Origin: Neobacillus vireti
Lineage (GTDB): Bacteria > Bacillota > Bacilli > Bacillales > Cytobacillaceae
Assembly (NCBI RefSeq): GCF_001026695.1
Contig: NZ_LDNB01000002.1
Coordinates: forward strand, 867,149 to 931,148
Length of the DNA: 64,000 bases
Reading direction: 5' to 3'
Shown in pieces: positions 34,990-43,726 of this stretch. The first letter of the stretch is position 1, and each line of letters opens with the position of its first letter. Position numbers and translations under genes: made by a program. Below the pieces are notes generated by a model. The model saw only the letters and a list, made by a program, of their open reading frames with translations. It was not told the origin of the DNA and ran no database searches.

Positions 34990-35769
34990 ATGAAAATTAA
35001 CTGGAAAAAATGGCTGGGAGAGTATGGCCTGTTTATACTTGTTTCGATTCTATTAATTAGTGGCTGGGAGTGGGTTGTCAGAAATGGGTTGGTGCCGCCT
35101 TTCATATTACCGTCACCTTCCGCAATCTGGCGGTCACTTATAGAAAACCGGCAGCTCCTTTTGGAAGAACATCTGCCCGCAACCCTAATAGAGGTTTTGA
35201 GTGGTTTTGGAATATCACTTGGATGCGGCTTGCTGCTTGGCGCGGGGATGCATTTTTCTCGTGCCTTAGAGAAAATATTGTACCCGTTTCTCGTCATTTC
35301 ACAAACTATCCCGTTGATTGCGATTTCGCCGATCTTTATCATGTGGTTCGGGTATTCGATCTGGAGCAAAATCGCCGTGACGATATTAATCTCGATTTTT
35401 CCAATCGTTGTAAGTACATATGATGGGCTGAAGTCAGGAGGGACGGAATACCGTGACTTACTGCTGACAATGGGTGCCAATCGCTGGACGATTTTTAAAA
35501 AAATTCAGGTACCGATGGCCTTGCCAGCGATCCTGTCTGGGTTAAAGATGGCTGCTGTTTATTGTGTTGTCGGAGCAACGATTGGTGAATGGCTTGGTGC
35601 AAGTGTTGGCTTAGGCTACTTCAGCCGGCGGATGTCAGGGAATTTACAAGCGGATGCCGTGTTTGCCGCGATATTCCTGCTGTCATTGCTAGGCATCATG
35701 CTGTTTTTAATGATTAGTTTCATAGAAAAACAGTTATTAAAAAATAAAATTCGCAACTTGAGAGGATGA
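34990..35769 (+). CDS. thiX: ABC transporter permease, ThiX-like
   Basis: A 259-residue inner-membrane permease with six hydrophobic segments and the EAA loop (YRDLLLTMGANRWTIFKKIQ, then VPMALPAI). With ThiY it would import formylaminopyrimidine for the TenA salvage route. It follows tenA and overlaps the next gene by 4 bp. The ATPase gene thiZ is not found here. Confidence 0.88.
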   Translation: MKINWKKWLGEYGLFILVSILLISGWEWVVRNGLVPPFILPSPSAIWRSLIENRQLLLEEHLPATLIEVLSGFGISLGCGLLLGAGMHFSRALEKILYPFLVISQTIPLIAISPIFIMWFGYSIWSKIAVTILISIFPIVVSTYDGLKSGGTEYRDLLLTMGANRWTIFKKIQVPMALPAILSGLKMAAVYCVVGATIGEWLGASVGLGYFSRRMSGNLQADAVFAAIFLLSLLGIMLFLMISFIEKQLLKNKIRNLRG

Positions 35770-36779
35770 CTTCGACAGTGAAAAGAAGTTTTTTCATTAT
35801 GATTTGTTTATTGATACTTATAGTAAGTGCATGCGGAAAAGGGGCATCAGATAAAGCCTCTGGTGGTGCTGGCAATTTACAAAAGGTGAGTTTAATGCTG
35901 GACTGGTATCCAAATGCGGTGCACTCTTTTCTATATGCAGCTAAAGAAAAGGGCTATTTCAAAGAACAAGGGCTAGATGTGCAAATCCAAATGCCGGCTG
36001 ATACGAATGATCCCCTAAGACTTGTTGCGGCGGAAAAAATTGATATGTCGATTAGCTATCAGCCACAGGTACTGGTGGCACGGAGTGAGGATATTCCGGT
36101 GCAATCATTTGCTGCAATTGTTCGCCATCCATTAATTCAATTGATGGTACCCACAGATGGGCCAATCCATTCACCAAAGGATTTAATGGGTAAAACTATA
36201 GGTTACCCAGCAATTCCATTAGATGAAGCAATTATTCAAACAATGATGAAAACAGATGGCGGGGATGCGAAGAAGGTAAAGATGGTCGATGTCGGCTGGG
36301 ACTTAATCCCCGCGATGGCGACGAAAAAAACCGATGCCCTAATGGGTGGATTTATCAATCATGAGAAATTATTGTTGGACAAAGAGGGCCATCCGATGCG
36401 TACCTTAAATCCTGCAGACTATGGGGTTCCGGATTATTATGAATTGGTTTTGGTTGGTAGTGAAAAAGGGTTAACTGCAAAACCAGAAGTATTTAAAAAA
36501 TTTCTCGCTGCGATTACCAAGGGACAACAATTTGTTGTGGATCATCCAGAAGAAGGCTTGTCTATATTATTGGGGCATGAAGAGAAAACCTCACCACTGG
36601 AAAAGGATATCGAAACGAAAAGCTTACAAATCCTGCTCCCGCTGATGGACGCAAAAGACAAACCATTCGGCAGCCAAGACAAAGAAACCTGGGAACAGGT
36701 CGCGGAATGGTTAAAAAGTACCAAAATGATAAAACAAGAAGTAAAAGCGGATAAGGCATTTATAGATATTGGGTTATAA
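35766..36779 (+). CDS. thiY: ABC transporter substrate-binding lipoprotein, ThiY-like (NMT1/THI5 domain)
   Basis: The 337-residue lipoprotein has a lipobox (LIVSAC, Cys23). Its NMT1/THI5-like fold binds pyrimidine precursors: SLMLDWYPNAVHSFLYAAKE, YFKEQGLDV, GKTIGYPAIPLDEA and DYGVPDYYELVLVGSEKG. It would be tethered outside the membrane and deliver formylaminopyrimidine to ThiX. It ends the thiamin operon; no thiZ ATPase follows. Confidence 0.9.
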   Translation: MTSTVKRSFFIMICLLILIVSACGKGASDKASGGAGNLQKVSLMLDWYPNAVHSFLYAAKEKGYFKEQGLDVQIQMPADTNDPLRLVAAEKIDMSISYQPQVLVARSEDIPVQSFAAIVRHPLIQLMVPTDGPIHSPKDLMGKTIGYPAIPLDEAIIQTMMKTDGGDAKKVKMVDVGWDLIPAMATKKTDALMGGFINHEKLLLDKEGHPMRTLNPADYGVPDYYELVLVGSEKGLTAKPEVFKKFLAAITKGQQFVVDHPEEGLSILLGHEEKTSPLEKDIETKSLQILLPLMDAKDKPFGSQDKETWEQVAEWLKSTKMIKQEVKADKAFIDIGL

Positions 36780-36934
36780 AAATGATTTTGATGAAGTAGA
36801 TGAAACAGCATTTTCAGCCAAGGAACTTTGCTATAAATTGATTTTATAGAAATATCTGAAATATCAATAGGAGTAAATTGCAATTAATGATTAAGAGTAG
36901 TAGCGTATAACTATACCTATTTCTAGAAGGGGGT

Positions 36935-37459
36935 ATGGATTTGCCAAAAGGGGGAAAGGTTTTACTGATATTTTGTCTGCTGTCTTTGGTAGGTGTTGGT
37001 GTATTTTATACTCAACATAAACGGGATAAGGAAGTACAAATTAGTCCAACGGAAGAACAGGAAGAACCGAAGGGGGAAGAGGTAATGACGCAGAATATTT
37101 ATATTGACCCAAAGATTAATATGAATAGCCCGGCAGAGGTAACGATTATTATTCATTTTAAGACAAAGCCCGCAAAAACGGCTGTCGCCTTGGCAGAAGC
37201 AAGTGGAATTCCCTTAACATTGGAACAAGCGGAACAGGACGTCAAAGATAGTCATGAACGGTTTCAGAAGGACGCGGAAAAGTATTTAGGCGAAAAGCAA
37301 ATTCCTTATCGAATTGTCCATAACTATACAGCTGCCCTTAATGGCGTGGCCATCAAACTGCCTGCAAATGAGATCCAAACGTTGTTACAATCCGCTGAAA
37401 TAGAGGCTATTTATGCCAACCGGGAAATCAAGCTTGTACCACCGGTGCAGCCGTCATAA
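36935..37459 (+). CDS. Membrane-anchored stand-alone I9 (subtilisin propeptide-like) protein
   Basis: The 174-residue protein has an N-terminal membrane helix (about residues 8-26), an acidic linker (TEEQEEPKGEE) and a peptidase-inhibitor I9 domain (about 68-170). The domain contains VTIIIHFKTKP, a helix, YRIVHNYTAALNGVAIKLP and IEAIYANREIKLV. I9 domains are normally propeptides of S8 proteases, acting as chaperone and inhibitor. Here no protease is fused, so it may inhibit or fold a separate extracellular subtilase. AAGGGGG suits a TTG at 36941 better than the ATG at 36935. Confidence 0.8.
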   Translation: MDLPKGGKVLLIFCLLSLVGVGVFYTQHKRDKEVQISPTEEQEEPKGEEVMTQNIYIDPKINMNSPAEVTIIIHFKTKPAKTAVALAEASGIPLTLEQAEQDVKDSHERFQKDAEKYLGEKQIPYRIVHNYTAALNGVAIKLPANEIQTLLQSAEIEAIYANREIKLVPPVQPS

Positions 37460-37470
37460 ATAAAAAATAG

Positions 37471-37510
37471 AAGCTTGGCGCGGGGAAGTACCCCACCGCC
37501 AAGCTTTTTT
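37471..37510 (+). terminator. Intrinsic terminator after I9 protein gene
   Basis: AAGCTTGGCG-GGGG pairs with CCCC-CGCCAAGCTT around AAGTA, followed by a T run. Confidence 0.9.
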
Positions 37511-37544
37511 AGTAAATAAGAGGGAGTATATATTTTTGACTTTG

Positions 37545-37697
37545 AGAATTGTCCAGCTCCAGCGCCCTAACGGCTAATGTCCTTCGCACTCCGCCCTACG
37601 ATAAGTCAACATCGATTCGCTCCGCTCGCCGTGTTTCCTTTATCTCAGTTGGAGTGCTCCAGGCCATACTCCGCTGAACAGGGCGCTTGCGCTTTTC
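37545..37697. repeat. Dispersed intergenic repeat (CCAGCTCCAGCGCC...GGGCGCTTGCGC type)
   Basis: A GC-rich segment of about 150 bp beginning TTGTCCAGCTCCAGCGCCCT and ending AGGGCGCTTGCGCTTTTC, with terminal complementarity (AGCGCCCT / AGGGCGCT). I recognise this style as a high-copy intergenic repeat of Bacillaceae. It abuts the tgl stop codon. No coding potential is evident. Confidence 0.65.
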
Positions 37698-38429
37698 TTA
37701 GTAAAAAATCAATTGATAATTAGGTCTTGTAATCATACTCATGAGGTAAGCGGAAGTCTTCGGTTCGGGCTTTCTTTTTTTATTCAAAAAGTCAATAATG
37801 GTTTTTGCATTTTGGATTCCTACCCCGTGTCCGTAGTATTGATCGTCACCAAAATAAATCACATTTTCAGCCCGCCACCATGGCTGTTTCGGATCAAAGT
37901 CGGGATTATTGAAATGGAGGACATCCCCAGGCAGGTAATCATCGCCATTTTTTTGGAGAATCGGCAGGTCATCATCAAATTGCCAATCCATCAAGTAAAG
38001 CCTGGCAAACAGGATATTAAACCTCTCTTCTCCGAGCGAATATAATGCAGCGATATATAAAACAATAGCAATCCCAGTGGAGCATTCAAAGGCGTATAGT
38101 TTTCCATTTTTTATGATATCTAAAATACCGGCAGAAGGACGAACATCAGGCTTTAAAAGGAAGCCGCCGTTACCTAAGCGATCCCAATACTTCTTATTAC
38201 AGAATGCATAGCTATACGTAGTAAACTTCGCACCGCTTTTGTTCAGCTCCCGGGCTGCCTTCATTGTATTGCTTCTAAATAGAAGTTCAAATTTTAATTG
38301 GTCAACAGAGCGATATTGATAAGTTTCGTTAAAGGCGGCCATTTGTTTAAGAATGGTTTTCTGTTCAGCATTTGTAATAGTGGAAAGGAGCTCCTCGGGC
38401 TTGACAGGTTGATGATTGATTAAGATCAT
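37698..38429 (-). CDS. tgl: Spore-coat protein-glutamine gamma-glutamyltransferase (transglutaminase)
   Basis: Tgl cross-links spore coat proteins through glutamine-lysine isopeptide bonds late in sporulation. The 243-residue protein (B. subtilis 245) keeps the active-site Cys116 in LYAFECSTGIAIVLY. It also has KSGAKFTTY, NPDFDPKQPWWRAENVIYFG, YYGHGVGI and a C-terminal SAYLMSMITRP. A GGGGGGAG RBS precedes the ATG. It is the clearest sporulation marker in the window. Confidence 0.95.
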   Translation of the reverse strand: MILINHQPVKPEELLSTITNAEQKTILKQMAAFNETYQYRSVDQLKFELLFRSNTMKAARELNKSGAKFTTYSYAFCNKKYWDRLGNGGFLLKPDVRPSAGILDIIKNGKLYAFECSTGIAIVLYIAALYSLGEERFNILFARLYLMDWQFDDDLPILQKNGDDYLPGDVLHFNNPDFDPKQPWWRAENVIYFGDDQYYGHGVGIQNAKTIIDFLNKKRKPEPKTSAYLMSMITRPNYQLIFY

Positions 38430-38489
38430 GTTTCTCCCCCCGTTTTGCTAAAAATCAACTCACCTTCTAAAATATGAAACTTAGCATCG

Positions 38490-39713
38490 TTATATTTGTA
38501 ATTTTTCTAAACCTTTTTTGCTTTTCATAAATTTCATATACATGAGCAGGAAAACAAGAGCGCTCATAAATCTAAATACGGAGATTAATCCCATTGATTT
38601 TTGCATTCCGGTTGATTCTAAAAGCCAGATTCCGATTTGTGGTGCCATAAAGGCGACAAACGATAACAGGACATTGTAGGTGGTAATGCAGTATGTCCTC
38701 TTTTCCTTTGGAGATTGTTCCAACAGGAGGTTGAACAACAACAGCATTGTTCCAGATACAAAGAAACCCGATGACATTTGCACGAAGGTTAGATAGATGA
38801 AATTAGTAGACAATACCGTTAAAAACGGTGCTGTAGCCATCCCGGCTGCTACCCAGACAAGCATTAATGTGTTTGATTTCTGTTCAGCCCATTTTTTCCA
38901 TAATGGGAAAGAGAAGATTTGCACCAACTGACTGCCAACGGAAAAAATACTAATCCAGAGAATGGTCGCATGCGCATACCGCACATTGTAAATATTGAAA
39001 AGCCCCCAAGCCATCTGCCAAGAGAAGTTAAAGCATAATGCGGTAATCAGAAACCATTTATACCCCTGATCTTTAAAGATGGACCAGTCCATCGAGGCGT
39101 TCTTCTTCTCTTTATTCAGTTTCGGCAGCACTGTTTCCTTATGCTTCATTAGGAAAAATACTTCTAACAATCCAAAAATAAAGGCGAGAAAAAACAAGCC
39201 TTGGTAAGCAGCGGCATTATCGGTTTGTTTTTTCATTACCACACCGATAATTAAGGTAGTAATCATCCCTACTATGGTTAACAGTCGATTGCGGTCACTA
39301 AAAAAGGCTCCTCTGCGCTCATCACGAATCATCCCACTAATCAGTGTTTGCCAGCCGATGTTCGAAATTGTTCCCGGAACATTCATTAATGCAATTATCA
39401 ATAAAAAAGCCCATGCTTGATAAGGAGTAGGGATAAAAATAACACCAACTAACAGGATAAATAGCGCCCGCGCTCCTAAAACTGAGATAGCGACCGTTTT
39501 CTTTTGTTCGTCTAAGCGATTTAATAGAATAGCAGCTGGTATTGTCATGATTAAGGCGACTAGCGGCGGCAGGGAACTGATTAAACCAACTTGATAATTA
39601 GTGGCTCCTAGGATGGATATGGCAAAAATCGGAAAGAAATTACTTGCTAGGTTTGCAGCAATGGTCGATACCATTCCATGATAGATACTTATTTTTTCAT
39701 TATACGCGCGCAT
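38490..39713 (-). CDS. Major facilitator superfamily transporter
   Basis: A 407-residue membrane protein with about 12 hydrophobic segments and MFS loop features (NRLDEQKK after helix 2; SGMIRDERRGAFFSDRNR). It resembles the YfmI/YwbF-like group of uncharacterised Bacillus MFS proteins; the substrate cannot be stated. It is upstream of tgl on the same strand with about 60 bp between them, so cotranscription is possible. Confidence 0.85.
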   Translation of the reverse strand: MRAYNEKISIYHGMVSTIAANLASNFFPIFAISILGATNYQVGLISSLPPLVALIMTIPAAILLNRLDEQKKTVAISVLGARALFILLVGVIFIPTPYQAWAFLLIIALMNVPGTISNIGWQTLISGMIRDERRGAFFSDRNRLLTIVGMITTLIIGVVMKKQTDNAAAYQGLFFLAFIFGLLEVFFLMKHKETVLPKLNKEKKNASMDWSIFKDQGYKWFLITALCFNFSWQMAWGLFNIYNVRYAHATILWISIFSVGSQLVQIFSFPLWKKWAEQKSNTLMLVWVAAGMATAPFLTVLSTNFIYLTFVQMSSGFFVSGTMLLLFNLLLEQSPKEKRTYCITTYNVLLSFVAFMAPQIGIWLLESTGMQKSMGLISVFRFMSALVFLLMYMKFMKSKKGLEKLQI

Positions 39714-39974
39714 GTGTTCCTCACCATTTCACTTTAAAATTATACAATTTATTATACAATTCAATTGCGTTATTTCTACTAAATATTTTTAAAATAAATA
39801 TATTTTACAATAATTTTATTTTCAATAAAACGATTGAATTATCAAAAAATAATACCGCTTTTTCATGACGAAGAATTTTTTTTAAAACATTCTGTACTCC
39901 CGTTGAATAATTTCGTTGACATTTTGACAACAAAAACATATATTTTAATTAATCTAATAAACACTTAAAGTATT

Positions 39975-40130
39975 CTGTTAGGTGAGGCTCCTAAATAGAG
40001 AAACGCTTCTGCCCAAAAATGTCGAGAGACGCCAATGGGTCAACAGGAAAGATCGGAAGAAGGTCTTTTTTAATGAAGCTGGTAAACGTACCTATGCTAT
40101 TTAGTGCTAAAACTTGAACGAGGGGAAACT
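39975..40130 (+). ncRNA. Mg2+ riboswitch (M-box / ykoK leader)
   Basis: The conserved M-box elements are all present: TTAGGTGAGGCTCCT, GAGAAACGCTTCTGCCCAAAA, GACGCCAATGGGTCAACAG, TTTTTTAATGAAGCTGG and CCTATGCTATTTAGTGCTAA. It senses Mg2+ and is followed by a terminator at 40203-40246. Two TTGACA boxes upstream (39916, 39924) suggest a promoter. The first gene it controls is a SEDS gene, then mgtE. Confidence 0.95.
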
Positions 40131-40202
40131 TAGGTAATAATCTATTAAGCTGTCAATTCTCTAAAAAATTGTCGTGCGAATATAGTTTTTTTATGTGCAA
40201 AC

Positions 40203-40246
40203 ATAGCCTTTATTTCCGCTAATTGAGAAATAAAGGCTATTTTTTC
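40203..40246 (+). terminator. M-box expression-platform terminator
   Basis: ATAGCCTTTATTTC (40203-40216) pairs perfectly with GAAATAAAGGCTAT (40227-40240), then a T run. Mg2+-dependent premature termination is expected, as for other M-box leaders. Confidence 0.9.
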
Positions 40247-40309
40247 TGCCTGAAAAATTTATCTGGGTTGTGTCGAAGTTCTCGATAATCGTCAACAAGA
40301 GGTGATGAA

Positions 40310-41473
40310 ATGGACCTGAAACGGTTAAAAAAAATCGATTATTTATTGGTCATAACGGCCATTTTCTTATGTTTGTTTGGACTTGTTATGGTATATAGTG
40401 CGAGCTTTCCGATCGCTTCGGTGGATTTCCACGATTCTCGCTACTTTTATACAAAACAACTTCACTCATTAGGAATCGGAATTGTTCTGATGGTCATCAC
40501 AATTGTATTTCCTTATCGTGTTTACGGTAAACTGAGCCCTATTTTGGTAGTAATATCGATTATTTTATTGATTATGGTGTTAATTCCAGGGTTTGGTGTG
40601 GAAAGGAACCATTCGCAGCGCTGGCTCCATTTAGGGCCTATTCTGATCCAGCCTACTGAAGCGATCAAACTGGTGATGATCATTTATTTTGCCAATGTAT
40701 ACGCCAAAAAACAAGCCTATATTGCCCATTTTTGGAAGGGTGTCATGCCGCCGCTGTTCATATTGGCTTTCGTTTTTTTACTGATATTAAAACAACCGGA
40801 TTTAGGAACCGCAACGGCCATTTTATTACCTTGCGGATTCATCCTTCTGTGTTCGGGAGCACGGATTATTCACCTGATCCTTTTAGGAGGTATAGCTGTA
40901 GGAGGAATTGGTTTTTTTGCCATTTCCGCACCCTATCGCATGAACCGAATATTATCGTTTCGCAATCCGTTTGCCGATCCATACGGCGACGGGTATCAGT
41001 TAATAAGTTCTTACCACGCGATCGCCTCTGGAGGGACGTGGGGGAAGGGGCTGGGACATAGTATTCAAAAATTTGGCTATCTTCCTGAAGCACATACCGA
41101 TTTTATCATGGCTGTTATATTGGAAGAGCTCGGGATATTTGGACTTATGTTAGTTATTTTTTCTTATCTATTTATCATGTACCGCGGGGTCCGTATTGCC
41201 CTTAACGCAAAAGATCCGTTTGCTAAATTATTGGCAATAGGATTAACTTTTCAAATCATGGTACAGGTCATTTTCAATTTAGCGGCTGTTTCGGGTTTAC
41301 TCCCGATAACCGGAGTACCTCTGCCGTTCGTAAGTTATGGTGGATCTTCATTAATATTTATGTTAATTTCATTGGGGATTTTAACCAATTTATCAAGAAG
41401 GACTAAACATAAAATACCTCAAGTCAAGGTAAAAAAAGGAGGTTTTGATCATGGAACAAAATATGATGCTTGA
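40310..41473 (+). CDS. SEDS-family cell-wall protein (FtsW/RodA/SpoVE-like), M-box controlled
   Basis: SEDS proteins polymerise peptidoglycan from lipid II together with a class B PBP. The 387-residue protein has about ten membrane segments. The signatures are GLVMVYSAS, PTEAIKLVMIIYFA, LKQPDLGTA, GKGLGHSIQKFGYLPEAHTD (the conserved extracellular loop with Asp) and GVPLPFVSYGGSSL. It looks closest to FtsW, but sits outside the usual ftsW locus, so it is probably an accessory copy. It overlaps mgtE by 23 bp. Confidence 0.88.
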   Translation: MDLKRLKKIDYLLVITAIFLCLFGLVMVYSASFPIASVDFHDSRYFYTKQLHSLGIGIVLMVITIVFPYRVYGKLSPILVVISIILLIMVLIPGFGVERNHSQRWLHLGPILIQPTEAIKLVMIIYFANVYAKKQAYIAHFWKGVMPPLFILAFVFLLILKQPDLGTATAILLPCGFILLCSGARIIHLILLGGIAVGGIGFFAISAPYRMNRILSFRNPFADPYGDGYQLISSYHAIASGGTWGKGLGHSIQKFGYLPEAHTDFIMAVILEELGIFGLMLVIFSYLFIMYRGVRIALNAKDPFAKLLAIGLTFQIMVQVIFNLAAVSGLLPITGVPLPFVSYGGSSLIFMLISLGILTNLSRRTKHKIPQVKVKKGGFDHGTKYDA

Positions 41474-42794
41474 ATTGAAAAGCATTTTACAAGCGCAAAA
41501 TCAAGGCAATTTAAATGAATTAATTGGCGATTTACAGCCATTTGATATAGCTGCGATGGTGAGTGAAGTAGATACGGAAGAACAATTAACATTTTTCTTT
41601 TTAGTACCAACCTCGCTAGGGGCAGAAATTCTTGAATATTTAGAACCGGAGCTGCAATATAAAATTCTCCTTCGAATGAAGGAACAATATAAATCGGATC
41701 TTTTAAATGAAATGTCAAGTGATACGATCGTAAATCTGCTTTTATCGGTTCATCCGAATCAAGCAAAAAAACTAATGGACTATCTGCCAGACGATTATCG
41801 GTTGAAGATTAATACGCTGATGAACTATGAACCAAATACCGCCGGAAGATTGGCGACAATCGATTATGTAGGGGCACGAATTCACTGGACTGTCGAGCAC
41901 ACTTTAGCACACATTCGAAAAGTGGGTCATGAGGCGGAGATTGTTTCTTACATTTATGTGGTAGATAAAAACGGTGAACTAGTCGGGGTTGTTTCTTTAA
42001 AAGATATTATCTTGGCTAAGGAAGGAACAGTCTTGGAAGATATCATCCAAGGGGAACCGATTTCCGTTTCTGTCTACGTCCATCAGCAGGAAGCTGCGGC
42101 TGTGTTGTCAAAATACGACCTTGTTGCCATTCCGGTTGTCACCCACAATCAGCGAATGATTGGAATTCTTACCGTTGATGATTTAATTGACGTCATTCAC
42201 GAGGAAGCAACCGAAGATTTTCAAAAGCTTGGCGGAAGTCAACCGTTAACGGACCCATACTTTAAAAATTCGATCTGGAGCATTTATCGAAAAAGAATTG
42301 GCTGGCTGTTAATTCTGTTTGTTGCCGAGGCTTATACGGGAACCGTGTTAAGGCATTATGAGGACACACTTTCCGAGCAAATCGCTTTAGCCTTTTTTGT
42401 ACCGCTCTTAATCGGGACAGGGGGGAATACGGGCTCACAAACAGTAACAACATTAGTGCGGGCGATGGCCGTAGGGGAAGTTGAATTTAAAGATATTTTC
42501 AAGGTGTTTAGAAAAGAAGTATCGACAGGTTTTTTTCTCGGTCTAACAATGGGGACAGTGGCTTTAATCCGCGCCTTCTTCCTCGGTGTTGATTTCAACG
42601 TTGGGGCAGTTGTTGCGATTTCCGCATTATTTATCGTAATCTGGGCTTCCATGGTAGCAGCTGTTTTGCCAATGATTTTGAACAAGTTGAAGGTTGACCC
42701 GGCAATCGTTTCTGGCCCATTTATTACCACTTTAGTCGATGGAACAGGTTTAATTTTATACTTTACCGTTGCAAAGATTCTATTACATCTATAA
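41451..42794 (+). CDS. mgtE: Magnesium transporter MgtE
   Basis: MgtE is a dimeric Mg2+ channel gated by cytoplasmic Mg2+. The 447-residue protein has the N-terminal superhelical domain (1-130, ending YEPNTAGRLAT), two CBS domains (about 135-250, with VVDKNGELVGVVSLKDI and NQRMIGILTVDDLIDVI) and five membrane helices. These include LIGTGGNTGSQTVTTLVRAM, which lines the pore. AAGGAGG is 8 bp before the ATG at 41451. Control by the upstream M-box fits its function. Confidence 0.96.
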   Translation: MEQNMMLELKSILQAQNQGNLNELIGDLQPFDIAAMVSEVDTEEQLTFFFLVPTSLGAEILEYLEPELQYKILLRMKEQYKSDLLNEMSSDTIVNLLLSVHPNQAKKLMDYLPDDYRLKINTLMNYEPNTAGRLATIDYVGARIHWTVEHTLAHIRKVGHEAEIVSYIYVVDKNGELVGVVSLKDIILAKEGTVLEDIIQGEPISVSVYVHQQEAAAVLSKYDLVAIPVVTHNQRMIGILTVDDLIDVIHEEATEDFQKLGGSQPLTDPYFKNSIWSIYRKRIGWLLILFVAEAYTGTVLRHYEDTLSEQIALAFFVPLLIGTGGNTGSQTVTTLVRAMAVGEVEFKDIFKVFRKEVSTGFFLGLTMGTVALIRAFFLGVDFNVGAVVAISALFIVIWASMVAAVLPMILNKLKVDPAIVSGPFITTLVDGTGLILYFTVAKILLHL

Positions 42795-42916
42795 TTTTTT
42801 CTTTTTAAGAGACGGGTCCCGCTTTGAGAGGAATTTGGAACCATCATTTGCGGAATCATCATTTTAATTACTGCTGTTACAGCTTTCTTTTAAATTTTTC
42901 TAATCTTTAACCAATG

Positions 42917-42945
42917 TTGACAAAGTGTCAATTATCCGGTATATT
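42917..42945 (+). promoter_or_regulatory. Sigma-A type promoter with palindrome over the -35
   Basis: TTGACA (42917-42922), 17 bp, TATATT (42940-42945). The -35 is part of the inverted repeat TTGACA-AAG-TGTCAA, and another TGACA half site follows at 42951. It precedes the XRE-DUF1232 gene, which could bind here. Confidence 0.65.
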
Positions 42946-43046
42946 CCACAATGACACTAACTTTATTAATCTAAAAAAATAGTAAAAAATTCAATTTCTC
43001 ATGTTATAACAAGCTGAATTTTTCTGTTTGAAGGGGATAGAAGAGT

Positions 43047-43694
43047 ATGGCGGATCAACATAAAACGAGTAAACTTGGTTTATTGTTAAAAGAATTACTG
43101 AAGGAAAAGTCATTATCAATGAGAAAGCTTAGTGAGCTAACAACAATTGATACGGCCACAATTTCAAGAATTATAAATGGAAAACGAAGGGCAAAGCCTG
43201 AACATTTACAAAAAATCGCTGACTGCCTTGGAGTTCCGATCACTGATTTATTTGTAGCTGCCGGATACCCAGTGGACCAAAGCCAGGAACAGCAGGGGTC
43301 AGATATACACTGGTCGATAGACAGCATTCAAAACATTCTCGATTCATCTGAATGGAACAATAAACCGTTTTCAGTTGAGTCGGTTGAACAGCAATTGGCG
43401 AAATATCAACATTATGCCGAGACCGATGAGGGAAAAGAGACGATTCTTACTGGTTTTAAGAAAAAACTGAGAAAAGTTGGCAGCATCGGACCGTTTATCA
43501 GCCAGTTAAAAGAGATGTTTGAGCGGTTTCGCTTAAAGAAAGGTTCTCCTATTGAGCTTGCGATCATTGGCAGTGTGCTCATATATTTTATTATTTCGGT
43601 GGATGTGATCCCGGATTACATTTTTCCAATTGGCTATTTAGACGATGCAGTCGCCGTGAAACTTGGTTTAGATTTATTATCCAAAAATGTTTGA
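43047..43694 (+). CDS. XRE-type HTH protein fused to DUF1232 membrane segment
   Basis: The 215-residue protein has an N-terminal Cro/CI helix-turn-helix (about residues 10-65: KLSELTTIDTATISRIINGK, then PEHLQKIADCLGVPITDLF). A C-terminal DUF1232 (YkvA-type) follows: IGPFISQLKEMFERF, SPIELAIIGSVLIYFIISVD and VIPDYIFPIGYLDDAVAV, which includes a membrane helix. It may be a membrane-tethered regulator. It sits 32 bp before the LCP gene. Its targets are unknown. Confidence 0.87.
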   Translation: MADQHKTSKLGLLLKELLKEKSLSMRKLSELTTIDTATISRIINGKRRAKPEHLQKIADCLGVPITDLFVAAGYPVDQSQEQQGSDIHWSIDSIQNILDSSEWNNKPFSVESVEQQLAKYQHYAETDEGKETILTGFKKKLRKVGSIGPFISQLKEMFERFRLKKGSPIELAIIGSVLIYFIISVDVIPDYIFPIGYLDDAVAVKLGLDLLSKNV

Positions 43695-43726
43695 AACAAA
43701 AATGAAATTGACAGGTGATAGGTAAA

